From: Azospirillum brasilense
Lineage (GTDB): Bacteria > Pseudomonadota > Alphaproteobacteria > Azospirillales > Azospirillaceae
NCBI RefSeq assembly: GCF_022023855.1
Contig: NZ_CP059451.1
Span: 248,001 to 312,000, forward strand
Direction: 5' to 3'
Length of the DNA: 64,000 bases
Shown here: piece by piece, positions 10,272 through 19,212 of the stretch
How positions within the stretch are numbered: position 1 is the stretch's first letter
Layout: each line of letters begins with the position of its first letter
Notes under the pieces: model-generated
Database searches by the model: none
Told to the model about the DNA's origin: nothing
Seen by the model: only the letters and a program-made list of their open reading frames with translations
Made by a program: the position numbers and the translations under genes

Positions 10272-11399
10272 TCACGCGGCGGCCGCCGTGTGGCGGAATC
10301 GCTGGATGCGGAAGGCGTCGATGGGCAGGTCGCTCGCCCCGCGGGTGATCAGGTCGGCGGTGATCCGCCCGACGATGGGGCCGAGCTGGAAGCCGTGGGC
10401 GGAGAAGCCGAAGGCGTGGAACACCCCCTCCTCCGTGCCGCTGGGGCCGATCACCGGGATATCGTCGGGCATCCGCGCCTCGATCCCCGCCCAGGAGCGG
10501 ACGATGGTGGCGCTGCGCATGATCGGGAACAGGTCCCACACCGTGCGGGCGTTGGTGCTGACCTTGGCGAAGTCCAGGTCCGTCCGGTTCTCGTCGCGGT
10601 AGGCCCGGCCCAGGAGCCCGCCGCCGATCAGCACCGTCCCGTTGGGAAACTGCTTGAAGGACAGGGTGCGGCCCGTCGCCCCGACCACCGGCTTCAGGAA
10701 GGGCGGCACGCGGGCGGTGATCATCAGCATGGGCGCGATGACCTCCAGCGGCACCGGCTCGCCGAGTTGGGCGGCCAGCCGGTCGGCCCAGGCCCCGGCG
10801 CAATTGACCAGGACCGGCGCCTCGTGCGCCACGCCGTCCGCCGTCTCCACCCGCCAGTTGCGGCCCGAGCGGGCGACCCGCGCCACCGCCGCCCCCTCGT
10901 GGAAGCGCGCACCCAGACTCTCCGCCTTGCGCTTGAAGGCAAAGGTCGTGCGGTAGGGGATGGCCGCCCCGTCGCGTCGCGACACCAGGGCGCCGAGGCA
11001 ATGCTCGGCGATGGACGGGACGAGGCGGCGCAGCTCCGCCTGATCCACCACCTCCTCGTGCGTGAAGCCGAGCGCTGTGAGCTGGGCCGCCCGCTCCCGA
11101 CAGGACTCAAGCTCCGCCTCGGTCTCCGCGACCTTGAGCTGGCCGTGGCTTTCGAAGCCGCAATCGTCGTCCACGAGGTCGCGGATGCCGTGCCACAGCG
11201 CCATCGAGGCGACGGACAGCGGCACCTCCGCGGCGTGGCGGCCGAGCTGGCGCACCCCGCCGGCGTTCACGCCAGAGGCGTGGCGGCCGATGTGGTCCTT
11301 CTCCAACACCAATGCCCGGACCCCGCGCATGGCGAGGTGCAGCGCGGTGGAGCAGCCGTGCAGGCCGCCCCCGACGATGATGACGTCCGGCTCCGACAT
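10272..11399 (-). CDS. FAD-dependent oxidoreductase, DAO family (opine-oxidase / sarcosine-oxidase beta-like)
   Basis: 375 residues. The Rossmann FAD motif is at the N-terminus (DVIIVGGGLHGCSTALHLAMRG), followed by the EKDHIGRHASGVNAGGVRQLG region that contacts flavin in glycine-oxidase and HcnC/OoxB-type enzymes. The C-terminal part ends with the family's GFSAHGFQLGP flavin-binding stretch. Such proteins oxidise the C-N bond of amino acids or opines to an imine. It follows the alpha subunit gene closely (start 11399, next stop at 11417), so it is probably the catalytic beta subunit of that complex. The substrate is not evident. Confidence 0.87.
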   Translation of the reverse strand: MSEPDVIIVGGGLHGCSTALHLAMRGVRALVLEKDHIGRHASGVNAGGVRQLGRHAAEVPLSVASMALWHGIRDLVDDDCGFESHGQLKVAETEAELESCRERAAQLTALGFTHEEVVDQAELRRLVPSIAEHCLGALVSRRDGAAIPYRTTFAFKRKAESLGARFHEGAAVARVARSGRNWRVETADGVAHEAPVLVNCAGAWADRLAAQLGEPVPLEVIAPMLMITARVPPFLKPVVGATGRTLSFKQFPNGTVLIGGGLLGRAYRDENRTDLDFAKVSTNARTVWDLFPIMRSATIVRSWAGIEARMPDDIPVIGPSGTEEGVFHAFGFSAHGFQLGPIVGRITADLITRGASDLPIDAFRIQRFRHTAAAA

Positions 11400-11416
11400 G
11401 GCGTCCCCCTGCCCCG

Positions 11417-12835
11417 TCAGTGGTGCATCACGGCGGCCACCTCGTCCTCGGCCTTGGGCAGCGAGGCGAGTTCGGCCAGCGTGATCGGCTTCACCGGCGG
11501 GCGCAGCCGGTAGTAGCCGACCTCCGCCGGGGAGACGCCGCGGGCGTCGGCGATGACCTCGACCACGGTCGGGCCGCACAGCCGCCCCTGGCATGGCCCC
11601 ATGCCGCAGCGCAGGAAGGACTTGGTCTGGTTCGGCCCGCTGACGCCCAGCTTCACGGCGTCGCGCACCTGCCCCGCCGTCACCTCCTCGCAGCGGCAGA
11701 CGATGGTGTCGTCGGCAGGGACGCGGAAGTCCTTGCCCGGCCGGTAGAGCGCGTCGAGGAAGTCGCGGCCGCGCAGCGCCCGGTCCAGCGCCTCGCGGTG
11801 CGGGGCGGCGTCGCGGTCGCGGGTGGCGCGGTCGATGGCGCCCAGCCGGTGCAGGGCGTCCAGCGCCGTCAGCCGGCCGCGGTGCTCCGCCGCCAGCGCG
11901 CCGCCGATGCCGGCCCCGTCGCCGGCGATGGCGACTCCCGCCACCGACGTGGCGCCCCAGCCGTCGACGTCCGGCACCCAGCAGCGCTGCGCCTCGTCCC
12001 AGGACTGGGCGCAGCCGATGGCGTTGGCGAGGTTGATGTTGGGGATCACCCCGTGATGCAGCAGGAGCGTGTCGGCCGGAAGTCGCTGCTCCGCCCCGTC
12101 ACCCTGGCGATAAACGACCGACTGCACGCGCCCGTCGCCCTCGGCGCGCAGGGCCGAGACGTTGCCGATCACCTTGACCTTACGCCGGACCTCCAGAAGC
12201 AGCTTCAGCCCCTTGCCGACATAGCCGGAGCGGGCGAAGGCCGGCAGGAGCGGCATGGCCTGCCGCCAGTTCTCCCGCGGCGTGGTGTCGAGGATCGCGT
12301 CGATGCGCGCGCCGGCCCGCAGATATTGCCAGGCGAGCAGCCAGAGCAGCGGCCCGCTGCCGGCCATGACCACGCCGCCCGAGGCCACGAGGCCGGAGGT
12401 CTTCAGCAGGATCTGCGCCGCCCCCGCCCCCATCACGCCGGGCAGCGTCCAGCCGGGAACCGGGAAGGGCCGCTCCAGCGCGCCGGTCGCCAGGATGACG
12501 TGCCGCGCCGGCAGGATGCGCGCCGCACCGTCGCGCGACAGGCCGATGTCGAGCGTGCGCGAGACGCTCCACACCGCGGTGCCGGGCAGGTAATCGGCGC
12601 CGCTGTCGCGGAACGGCCCGACCAGATCGGCGCCGTGCCAGTAGTCGGTCCCGAGGACGCTGGGATTCTTCACCGGCGAGCGGGTGATGGCGCGGTAGAT
12701 CTGGCCGCCGGGGGCCGCCTGCTCGTCCAGCAGGACGGTGGACAGGCCGCGCCGGGCGGCCAGCGTGGCGGCGGTGAGGCCGGCCGGGCCGGCGCCGATC
12801 ACCGCCAGATCGTAACGAGGCTTCAGGTCGGTCAC
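11417..12835 (-). CDS. NAD(P)/FAD oxidoreductase alpha subunit with BFD-like [2Fe-2S] domain (HcnB/OoxA/LhpE-like)
   Basis: 472 residues. The N-terminal dinucleotide fold reads DLAVIGAGPAGLTAATLAARRG; a second nucleotide-binding region is near GGVVMAGSGPLLWLLAWQYL. The C-terminal bacterioferritin-associated-ferredoxin-like domain has four cysteines in CRCEE and RCGMGPCQGRLCG. This composition is found in the alpha subunits of opine oxidase, hydrogen cyanide synthase and D-hydroxyproline dehydrogenase, where it passes electrons from the flavin subunit onward. The start overlaps the small ferredoxin-like gene by four bases, giving the usual three-part complex. Confidence 0.9.
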   Translation of the reverse strand: MTDLKPRYDLAVIGAGPAGLTAATLAARRGLSTVLLDEQAAPGGQIYRAITRSPVKNPSVLGTDYWHGADLVGPFRDSGADYLPGTAVWSVSRTLDIGLSRDGAARILPARHVILATGALERPFPVPGWTLPGVMGAGAAQILLKTSGLVASGGVVMAGSGPLLWLLAWQYLRAGARIDAILDTTPRENWRQAMPLLPAFARSGYVGKGLKLLLEVRRKVKVIGNVSALRAEGDGRVQSVVYRQGDGAEQRLPADTLLLHHGVIPNINLANAIGCAQSWDEAQRCWVPDVDGWGATSVAGVAIAGDGAGIGGALAAEHRGRLTALDALHRLGAIDRATRDRDAAPHREALDRALRGRDFLDALYRPGKDFRVPADDTIVCRCEEVTAGQVRDAVKLGVSGPNQTKSFLRCGMGPCQGRLCGPTVVEVIADARGVSPAEVGYYRLRPPVKPITLAELASLPKAEDEVAAVMHH

Positions 12836-13128
12836 CGGTCGATCTCCCGCTTGCCGTTCTGGGTCTCAACCCGCATTCCGGGGCGGACGCGGATCTGGCA
12901 GCCCTGCTGGTTGCCGGTGCCGTCGATGGTCACCAGACAGTCGAAGCACACGCCCATCATGCAGTAGGGGCCGCGCGGCGCGCCGGACACCGGGGTGGTC
13001 CGGCAGGCACCGACCCCGTTGGCGATCAGGGCGGCGGCGACGCTGTCGCCGGACAGCGCCTCGGCCGGGCGGCCGTCGATGGTGAAGGAGACGCGCTCTC
13101 CGCCCGCGTCAGGCAACCGCTGGAACAT
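12832..13128 (-). CDS. Small (2Fe-2S)-binding subunit (HcnA/LhpF-like)
   Basis: 98 residues, a ferredoxin-like fold. Cysteines lie in ACRTTPVSG, YCMMGVCFDCLV and QGCQIRV; the C-x(4)-C-x(2)-C block is characteristic of the small subunits of HCN-synthase-like and opine-oxidase-like complexes. It is encoded between a DAO flavoprotein (20-base overlap with the end of 13109-14254) and the alpha subunit (ATGA overlap). It should form the third part of the complex with 11417 and one of the DAO proteins. Confidence 0.9.
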   Translation of the reverse strand: MFQRLPDAGGERVSFTIDGRPAEALSGDSVAAALIANGVGACRTTPVSGAPRGPYCMMGVCFDCLVTIDGTGNQQGCQIRVRPGMRVETQNGKREIDR

Positions 13129-14254
13129 GGAACCTCCGGGCGCTGAAGGCCGAGAATTCGTCGGGCAGGGTGCCGGCGGCTATGTGCGGCGCCAGCGCCA
13201 GCGCGTGGTTGGCGGCGAGCGTCACGCCGCTGTGGCAGGTGGCGACGAAGGCGCCGGGCATGGTGGTGGACTGCTCGTAGATCGGGAAGCCGTCCGGGGT
13301 CAGCACGCGCAGCGCCGCCCAGGTCCGCACCACGTTCAGCTTGCCGAGCAGCGGGAAGATGCGCAGCGCGCGGTCGGCGATGGTCGAGGTGACGCCGTTG
13401 CGCACCGTGGTGTCGAGCCCGACATCCTCGAAGCTGTCGCCGATCATCACCCCGCCCTCGTCGGTCTGGCGGATGAAGCCGACCGGGAAGTTCAGGAAGG
13501 GGGCGGTCTTCTCCGTCACGATGATGTGCCCGCGCTCCGGCCGCACCGGGGCGTCCAGCCCGACCATGGGGGCCAGCCGTCGCGCGTCGTGGCCGGCGGC
13601 AATGACCACCTTGCCCGACCGCACCTCGTCCCCCGAGGCGGTGACCATGCGGAATCCGCCGTCGCGCGGCTCGATCCGCTCCACCCGGTGGTGCGGCAGG
13701 TAGGAGACCCCGGACAGGCTCATCCCGCTGTGCAGCGCGCGCAGCAGCTTCAGCGAATTGCAATGGCCGTCGAGCGGGCAATAGCTCGCCCCGACCACGT
13801 CCTTGCCAATGAAGGGCATCTCCTTCGCCACGGCGGCGCGGTCCATCATCTCGTAGTCGTAGCGGACGACGTTCGGCTGGTTGTGCAGGCGGCGCAGCTG
13901 GCCAGCGCGCTGCTCCATCTCCTCCTCCGACAGCAGGGGCAGGAAGCCACCCGGCCGGCGGTAGCACACGTCGATCCCGGTCTGCTCCTGAAGCCGCTCG
14001 GCGAAGCCGGTCCAGCTGTCGGAGGACATCTTGGTCCAGCCGGCGTATTCCGGCAGCCCCAGCCCCTTGCCCTGCACCCAGACCAGGGCGAAGTTGCCGC
14101 GCGACGGGCGGACAGCGACGTCGCCCTCGTCGAGGACGGCGACCGTCTGCCCCTGCTGGGCGAGGCCCCAGGCGATGGCCGACCCGACCAGCCCGCCGCC
14201 GATCACGGCGACGTCGCAGTCGGACCTCGTTAACTCGGTCATGGTGACGCTCAC
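13109..14254 (-). CDS. FAD-dependent oxidoreductase, DAO family, second copy
   Basis: 381 residues. FAD motif CDVAVIGGGLVGSAIAWGLAQQG at the N-terminus and a C-terminal CHSGVTLAANHALALAP stretch that closes the flavin site in DAO proteins. It differs clearly from the DAO protein at 10272, so the operon has two distinct flavoproteins around one alpha and one ferredoxin subunit. Which of the two partners the alpha subunit is uncertain; the gene order (this DAO, ferredoxin, alpha, other DAO) allows either or both. Its stop overlaps the ferredoxin start region, and its start overlaps the stop of the ABC permease gene. Confidence 0.87.
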   Translation of the reverse strand: MSVTMTELTRSDCDVAVIGGGLVGSAIAWGLAQQGQTVAVLDEGDVAVRPSRGNFALVWVQGKGLGLPEYAGWTKMSSDSWTGFAERLQEQTGIDVCYRRPGGFLPLLSEEEMEQRAGQLRRLHNQPNVVRYDYEMMDRAAVAKEMPFIGKDVVGASYCPLDGHCNSLKLLRALHSGMSLSGVSYLPHHRVERIEPRDGGFRMVTASGDEVRSGKVVIAAGHDARRLAPMVGLDAPVRPERGHIIVTEKTAPFLNFPVGFIRQTDEGGVMIGDSFEDVGLDTTVRNGVTSTIADRALRIFPLLGKLNVVRTWAALRVLTPDGFPIYEQSTTMPGAFVATCHSGVTLAANHALALAPHIAAGTLPDEFSAFSARRFHVPAVA

Positions 14255-15051
14255 TCCTGTCCGCGGCCGACCAGCAGCCGCTCAAGCCCGTAGAGCCGGT
14301 CGAGCACCAGCATCGCCGCCACCGTCATGAAGATCAGCGAGGCGGACACCGCGGCGACCAGAGGGTCGATGTTGTCCTGGATGTAGAGGAAGAGACGCAC
14401 CGGCAGCGTCGTCGTCTCGGGCGAGGCGATGAAGACGGTCATCGTCACCTCGTCGAAGCTGTTGATGAAGGCCAGAACCCAGCCGCTCGCCACGCCCGGC
14501 AGGATCAGCGGCAGCGTCACCCGCCGGAAGGTCGTCCAGGAGGTGGCGCCGAGCGAGGCCGCGGCGTTCTCGATGGAGCGGTCCATGCCGGTGGAGGCCG
14601 CCAGGATCAGCCGCAGCGCGAAGGGCAGGATGATGACCACGTGGCTAAGCACCAGCCCGGCGAAGGTGCCGCCCAGCCCGATCTGCGTGAAGAAGCGCAG
14701 GAAGGCGATGCCCAGCACGATGTGCGGCACCATCAGCGGCGACAGGAACAGCGCCGTGATCGCTTCGCGCCCCGGGAACTGGTGGCGGGCGATGGCCAGC
14801 GCCGCCGGGACCGAGAAGGCCACCGCGATGGTGGAGCTGACCGCCCCCAGCAGCAGGCTGTCGCGGAAGGCGCGCGCGAATTCCGGGTTGTCGCCGATGG
14901 CCTTGAACCAGCGCAGCGACAGCCCCTCGGTCGGCAGCGACAGATAGCCCTGCGAGGTGAAGGCGACCACGCAGACGACCAGGATCGGCGCCAGCAGGAA
15001 GGCCAGGAACAGCGTGTGGAAGACCAGGGCGACGGGGCCGTTGCGGTTCAT
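14251..15051 (-). CDS. ABC transporter permease, PotC type
   Basis: 266 residues with six predicted membrane helices. The EAA loop that docks on the ATPase reads ENAAASLGATSWTTFRRVTLPLILPG. This is the PotC/YdcV class of spermidine/putrescine-type importers. Overlaps at both ends (ATGA with the PotB-like gene upstream and with the DAO gene downstream) place transport and oxidation genes in one transcript, which suggests the transported compound is the oxidised substrate. Confidence 0.9.
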   Translation of the reverse strand: MNRNGPVALVFHTLFLAFLLAPILVVCVVAFTSQGYLSLPTEGLSLRWFKAIGDNPEFARAFRDSLLLGAVSSTIAVAFSVPAALAIARHQFPGREAITALFLSPLMVPHIVLGIAFLRFFTQIGLGGTFAGLVLSHVVIILPFALRLILAASTGMDRSIENAAASLGATSWTTFRRVTLPLILPGVASGWVLAFINSFDEVTMTVFIASPETTTLPVRLFLYIQDNIDPLVAAVSASLIFMTVAAMLVLDRLYGLERLLVGRGQE

Positions 15052-15983
15052 TCGAACACCTGCTTGTAGCGACGTTCGACCAGCCGGTTGCAGCCGACGA
15101 TGATCACGATGTTGGCGAGCAGCAGAAGAATCGCGATGGCGGCGCCCAGCGGCCAGTTCAGCGTGTTCAGGAACTCGTCGTAGGCCAGCGTCGCCGCCAC
15201 CTTCAGCCGCCGCCCGCCGATGATCGCCGGGGTGGCGAAGGCGCTGGCGGCCAGCGCGAAGACGATGATCGAGCCCGACAGGATGCCCGGCACGACCTGC
15301 GGCAGCACCACCCGGCGCAGCACGGTGAAGGGCTTGGCGCCCAGCGACAGCGCGGCGTTCTCGACCTGCGGGTCCAGCCGCTGCAGCGACGCCCAGACCG
15401 ACAGCACCATGAAGGGCACCAGCACATGCGTCAGCGCGATGATGACGCCGGTCTCCGTGTACATGAACTCGATCGGCGTCGCGATCAGCCCGACCGCCAT
15501 CAGCGCCGTGTTGATGATGCCGGTGGAACCGAACAGCAGCGCCCAGCCGAGCGTGCGCGACACCACCGAGATCAGCAGCGGTCCCAGAACGACCAGCAGG
15601 CACAGGCCGCGCCAGGGCGACCGCATGCGGCGCAGGATGTAGGCCTCCGGCGCGCCGAGCATGGCGCAGAGCAGAGTAACCACCACGGCGATGCGGAAGG
15701 TGCGCAGGAAGATCTCGTGGAAATAGTCGTCGGTGACGATGTCGATGTAGTTGCCGAGCTGCCAGACGTCCTCGATGCCCGTGTAGAATCCGAAGCTGTT
15801 CAGCGACAGCAGCCCGGTCATGACCAGCGGCACCAGCAGCAGCACGGCGAACAGCGCCAGCGCCGGCAGGCTGAGCAGGTAAGGCGCCAGCGGGCGCCGT
15901 TCCGGCCGCGGCGGCGGGGCATCAGCCGCCGTGTCCGTGCCCGGAGAGACGATCATTGATTTATGAGCGTCCACGGCGGTCAT
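15048..15983 (-). CDS. ABC transporter permease, PotB type
   Basis: 311 residues. A Pro-rich cytoplasmic N-terminus (about 1-35) precedes six membrane helices starting LLSLPALALFAVLLLVPLVM. The EAA loop reads ENAALSLGAKPFTVLRRVVLPQVVPG. It pairs with the PotC-type permease; start and stop both overlap neighbours by four bases, as expected for subunits made in fixed ratio. Confidence 0.9.
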   Translation of the reverse strand: MTAVDAHKSMIVSPGTDTAADAPPPRPERRPLAPYLLSLPALALFAVLLLVPLVMTGLLSLNSFGFYTGIEDVWQLGNYIDIVTDDYFHEIFLRTFRIAVVVTLLCAMLGAPEAYILRRMRSPWRGLCLLVVLGPLLISVVSRTLGWALLFGSTGIINTALMAVGLIATPIEFMYTETGVIIALTHVLVPFMVLSVWASLQRLDPQVENAALSLGAKPFTVLRRVVLPQVVPGILSGSIIVFALAASAFATPAIIGGRRLKVAATLAYDEFLNTLNWPLGAAIAILLLLANIVIIVGCNRLVERRYKQVFE

Positions 15984-17023
15984 GCCTCACCCGCCATCAC
16001 GCGCATGTCCTCCGCGCGCCAGCCGACCATGACCGGCTCGTTCTCCGCCGGCAGGGTCTGGCCGTCGTGCTGGCGGATCACCGTCAGGTCGCCGGCCTCC
16101 GTGCGGATTTCGAACAGCCATTGGGTGCCCTGGAAGACCCGCGCCCGGACGAGGCCGGGCACGCCGGCGCCGTCCACGAAGCGGACCTTCTCCGGCCGCA
16201 CGGTCAGCAGGCCCGGACCGTCCGGCAGCTCCGCCGCCACCGGCCACGCCGTTCCGGCGACGTCGATGCGCCGCCCGGCGCCGTCGCGGCGCACCGTGCC
16301 CTGGAGCAGGTTGGTGCGGCCGAGGAAGTTGGCGACGAAGGCGCTGGCTGGGTTGTCGTAGGCGTCCTGTGGGGCGGCGACCTGCTCGACCCGGCCCTTG
16401 TTCATGATGACCACCCGGTCGGACAGGGCCATGGCCTCCGCTTGGTCGTGGGTGACGAGGATCATGGTGGTGCCGACGCTGCGCTGGATGCGCCGCAGCT
16501 CGATCTGCATCTCCTCGCGCATCTTGGCGTCGAGGTTGGACAGCGGCTCGTCGAGCAGCAGCAGGCTCGGCTTGATGACCATGGCGCGGGCCAACGCCAC
16601 GCGCTGCTGCTGGCCGCCGGACATGCGCCGCGGGTAGCGATCGCCGAAGGCCCCCAGCCCGACGAGTTGGAGGGCGTCGCGCACCATCCGGTCGCGGTCG
16701 GCGCGCGGGATGCCGCGCATCTCCAGCCCGAAGGCGACGTTCTCCGCCGCCGTCATGTGGGGGAACAGGGCGTAGCTCTGGAAGACGATGCCGAGCCCGC
16801 GCTCGTTGGGCTTCTTGGCCAGCAGGTCGGCGCCGTCCAGCGTGACCCGCCCGGCGCTGGGGTCGAGGAAGCCGGCGATCATCTGGAGCGTCGTGGTCTT
16901 GCCGCAGCCCGACGGGCCGAGCAGCGAGACCAGTTCCCCCTTCTCCACCGTCAGGGACATGTTGTCGACGGCGACCCAGGGGCCGAACCGCTTGGTCAGC
17001 CGGTCGAGGACAAGGTAAGGCAT
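15980..17023 (-). CDS. ABC transporter ATP-binding protein, PotA type
   Basis: 347 residues from ATG 17023, which has a GGTGGGAG ribosome site eight bases upstream; a TTG at 17041 is the less likely alternative. Walker A LLGPSGCGKTTT, signature MSGGQQQR, Walker B LLLLDEPLSNLD and switch His VTHDQ are intact. A C-terminal TOBE-type regulatory domain follows, as in PotA/FbpC/CysA. It energises the PotB/PotC-type permeases encoded directly after it. Confidence 0.92.
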   Translation of the reverse strand: MPYLVLDRLTKRFGPWVAVDNMSLTVEKGELVSLLGPSGCGKTTTLQMIAGFLDPSAGRVTLDGADLLAKKPNERGLGIVFQSYALFPHMTAAENVAFGLEMRGIPRADRDRMVRDALQLVGLGAFGDRYPRRMSGGQQQRVALARAMVIKPSLLLLDEPLSNLDAKMREEMQIELRRIQRSVGTTMILVTHDQAEAMALSDRVVIMNKGRVEQVAAPQDAYDNPASAFVANFLGRTNLLQGTVRRDGAGRRIDVAGTAWPVAAELPDGPGLLTVRPEKVRFVDGAGVPGLVRARVFQGTQWLFEIRTEAGDLTVIRQHDGQTLPAENEPVMVGWRAEDMRVMAGEA

Positions 17024-17090
17024 GGCGTCGTCTCCCACCAAAGAGCCTGGAAAACTCCGGCCCGCCGCGGGTGCGGGCCGGAAGCGGCGG

Positions 17091-18125
17091 TCAGCGCTCG
17101 ATCTCGCGGGTCCAGCGCTTGTTCCAGGCCTCGCGGTTGGCGTTGATGGTGTCCCAGTCGACCACCAGCAGCTTGCCCATCTGCTCGGGGCCGTAGGGGA
17201 TTCCCACCTGCTGGTCGGCGGTCAGGGTGACCGTCTTGTTGACCGGGCCGAAGCCGGCGCCGGTTGCCATCACGGTCTGCACCTCGGGCGACAGCATGTG
17301 CTGGATGAACTGCTGGGCTTCCGCCGCCTGCTTGCTGCCGGTGATGGCGCAGGCCGCCGAGGCCAGCACGACGCCACCCTCCTTCGGGTAGACGAAAGCG
17401 GCGGGGAAGCCGGTGTCGGCCAGCGCCTTTGCGCGGCCCGAGCCCCAGACGGCGACGGTGGCCTGCCCGCTCTGGAACAGCTCGGTCATCTTGCCCGGCG
17501 ACGGCTCGTAGGCGAGCACGTTCGGGTTCACCTTGTCCTTGAAGGCCTTGAAGCCGGGATCGATGTTCTTCTCGCCGCCGCCGTCGAGCCGCGCCATCAT
17601 CACCAGCGCGTGCAGGCCGTAGCTGTTGTTGATCGGCGGGACGACCAGCTTCTTGCGGAACTTGGCGTCCTCGATGTCCTTCCAGGAGGCGGGGGCGGCC
17701 CAGCCGTTCTCGTCGAAGACCTTCTTGTTGTAGACAATGCCGGTGCCGACCGCGCCGACGCTGACCGCCTTGCCCGAGGGGATCTTCGCCAGATCGTAGA
17801 GATCGTCGTAGACCGGCGCCTTGGCGATGTCGGCGCAGAATCCCAGCGCCACCGCCTGGTACATCGGACCGTCGTCCAGGATCACCACGTCGATCTGCTG
17901 GTTGCCCTTCTGGGCCTGGAGCTTGGCGAGGTTGTCGGTGGAATTGCCGGCGACATACTCGATCTTCACGCCCGTCTTGCTCTCGAAGGCCGGGATGATG
18001 TCCTTGCGCATGGTCTGCTCGAAGGACCCGCCATAGGCGGCGACATACAGGGTCTTCTGCTGCGCCTGCGCGGCGCCACACCCCAGGGCGGCGGTTGCCA
18101 TCAGGCCGTACACCAACGCTCGCAT
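17091..18125 (-). CDS. Extracellular solute-binding protein, PotD type
   Basis: 344 residues. A signal peptide (MRALVYGLMATAALGCGAAQA) precedes LYVAAYGGSFEQTMRKDIIP, the opening of family 1/PotD-like periplasmic proteins that bind spermidine, putrescine, opines such as mannopine, or related amines. First gene of the minus-strand operon that runs to 8649 and the one nearest to the divergent LysR gene. Ligand is not identifiable from sequence; an amine, imino acid or opine fits the oxidase genes downstream. Confidence 0.9.
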   Translation of the reverse strand: MRALVYGLMATAALGCGAAQAQQKTLYVAAYGGSFEQTMRKDIIPAFESKTGVKIEYVAGNSTDNLAKLQAQKGNQQIDVVILDDGPMYQAVALGFCADIAKAPVYDDLYDLAKIPSGKAVSVGAVGTGIVYNKKVFDENGWAAPASWKDIEDAKFRKKLVVPPINNSYGLHALVMMARLDGGGEKNIDPGFKAFKDKVNPNVLAYEPSPGKMTELFQSGQATVAVWGSGRAKALADTGFPAAFVYPKEGGVVLASAACAITGSKQAAEAQQFIQHMLSPEVQTVMATGAGFGPVNKTVTLTADQQVGIPYGPEQMGKLLVVDWDTINANREAWNKRWTREIER

Positions 18126-18234
18126 CTGTCCCTCTCCTGTTCCGGTTCATTTCGCCGCGGTTGCGCGTTTTGTCGCACCAACGGAGCGTCGCGCCCCTCT
18201 GGCATAATCGTCAAATCGAATTGTTTGTGGCGTC

Positions 18235-18251
18235 TATAACTGAATGTTATA
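18235..18251. promoter_or_regulatory. LysR-type operator dyad in the divergent promoter
   Basis: TATAACTGAATGTTATA is a perfect 6-bp inverted repeat around TGAAT and contains the T-N11-A core of LysR-family sites. It lies 36 bases before the LysR gene and about 110 bases before the PotD-like gene, where an autoregulating activator of the divergent operon would bind. Confidence 0.65.
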
Positions 18252-18286
18252 CTGCAACGCATCGGACACCTTTGGGCCACTCTTGA

Positions 18287-19192
18287 ATGCTGAATCCGCG
18301 CCAGATCGAGGCGTTCCGCGCCGTCATGCTGACCGGCGGAATCACCGCGGCGGCGGAGTTGTTGAACATCTCGCAGCCGGCGGTCAGCCGCCTGATCGCC
18401 GACCTGCAATACGCGCTGAAGCTGACGCTGTTCGAGCGGCGCGGCTCGCGCATCGCGCCGACCAGCGAGGCCATGTCGCTGTACCAGGAGGTGGAGCGGT
18501 CCTTCGTCGGGCTGGAGCGGATCGAGCAGGCGGCGCGCGACCTCCAGGAGCGCCGGGCGGGCACGCTGCGGGTGGCGGCCATGCCGGCGATGGCCATCGG
18601 CTTCCTGCCGCGCTTCGTCGCCCGCTTTCTTGAGGAGCGGCCGCGGGTGGATGTGTCGCTGTGGGGCAGCAGTTCCCCCCAGGTGCTCGATTGGGTGGCC
18701 GCCGGCCAGTGCGAATTGGGCTTCGGCCAGTCGGCGGTGGAGCACGCGACGGTGCTGTGCGAACGGATGCCCAGGGTGCGGGCGGTCGCCGTGGTGCCGA
18801 GCAACCACCCGCTGGCCGCGCGCAAGCGGCTCGTCCCGGAGGATTTCGCGGGCGAGGCCTTCATCGCGCTCGGCGCCGCCACGCTGATGCGCTATTCCGT
18901 CGACGCGATGTTCGCCGAGCACGGCGTCGCCCGGACCATGCGGGTGGAGACGCAACTCACCATGATCGCCTGCGCCATGGTCGCCGCCGGGGCGGGAATC
19001 TCGATCGTCGATCCCTTCACGGCGCAGGAGTATGCGGGGCGCGGCGTCGCCATCCGCCCCTTCGAGCCGGCCATCACCTTCGAAATGGTGGTTCTGCATT
19101 CGGCGCAGCGGTCGCTGTCCACCCTCGCGCAGGATTTCCTGGGGGGGTTCCGCGACGCCGTCGCCACCTTCCGCCTGCCCGAGCAGGACTGA
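18287..19192 (+). CDS. LysR family transcriptional regulator (OccR/NocR-like)
   Basis: 301 residues. The N-terminal winged helix reads RQIEAFRAVMLTGGITAAAELLNISQPAVSRLI; the C-terminal part is a two-lobed periplasmic-binding-like effector domain. The opening strongly resembles opine-responsive regulators such as OccR and NocR, although that alone does not prove the effector. The gene diverges from the transporter/oxidase operon that starts at 18125, and the dyad at 18235-18251 lies between them, so it is the likely activator of that operon. Confidence 0.9.
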   Translation: MLNPRQIEAFRAVMLTGGITAAAELLNISQPAVSRLIADLQYALKLTLFERRGSRIAPTSEAMSLYQEVERSFVGLERIEQAARDLQERRAGTLRVAAMPAMAIGFLPRFVARFLEERPRVDVSLWGSSSPQVLDWVAAGQCELGFGQSAVEHATVLCERMPRVRAVAVVPSNHPLAARKRLVPEDFAGEAFIALGAATLMRYSVDAMFAEHGVARTMRVETQLTMIACAMVAAGAGISIVDPFTAQEYAGRGVAIRPFEPAITFEMVVLHSAQRSLSTLAQDFLGGFRDAVATFRLPEQD

Positions 19193-19212
19193 TTCCGGTT
19201 CAGCCCCCGGAT

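Noticed and set aside
11417..14254. Hydrogen cyanide synthase (hcnABC)
   Set aside because: The subunit plan is similar, but a dedicated importer, two RidA proteins and two DAO flavoproteins point to catabolism of an amine or opine. Sequence reading alone cannot support the HCN call.
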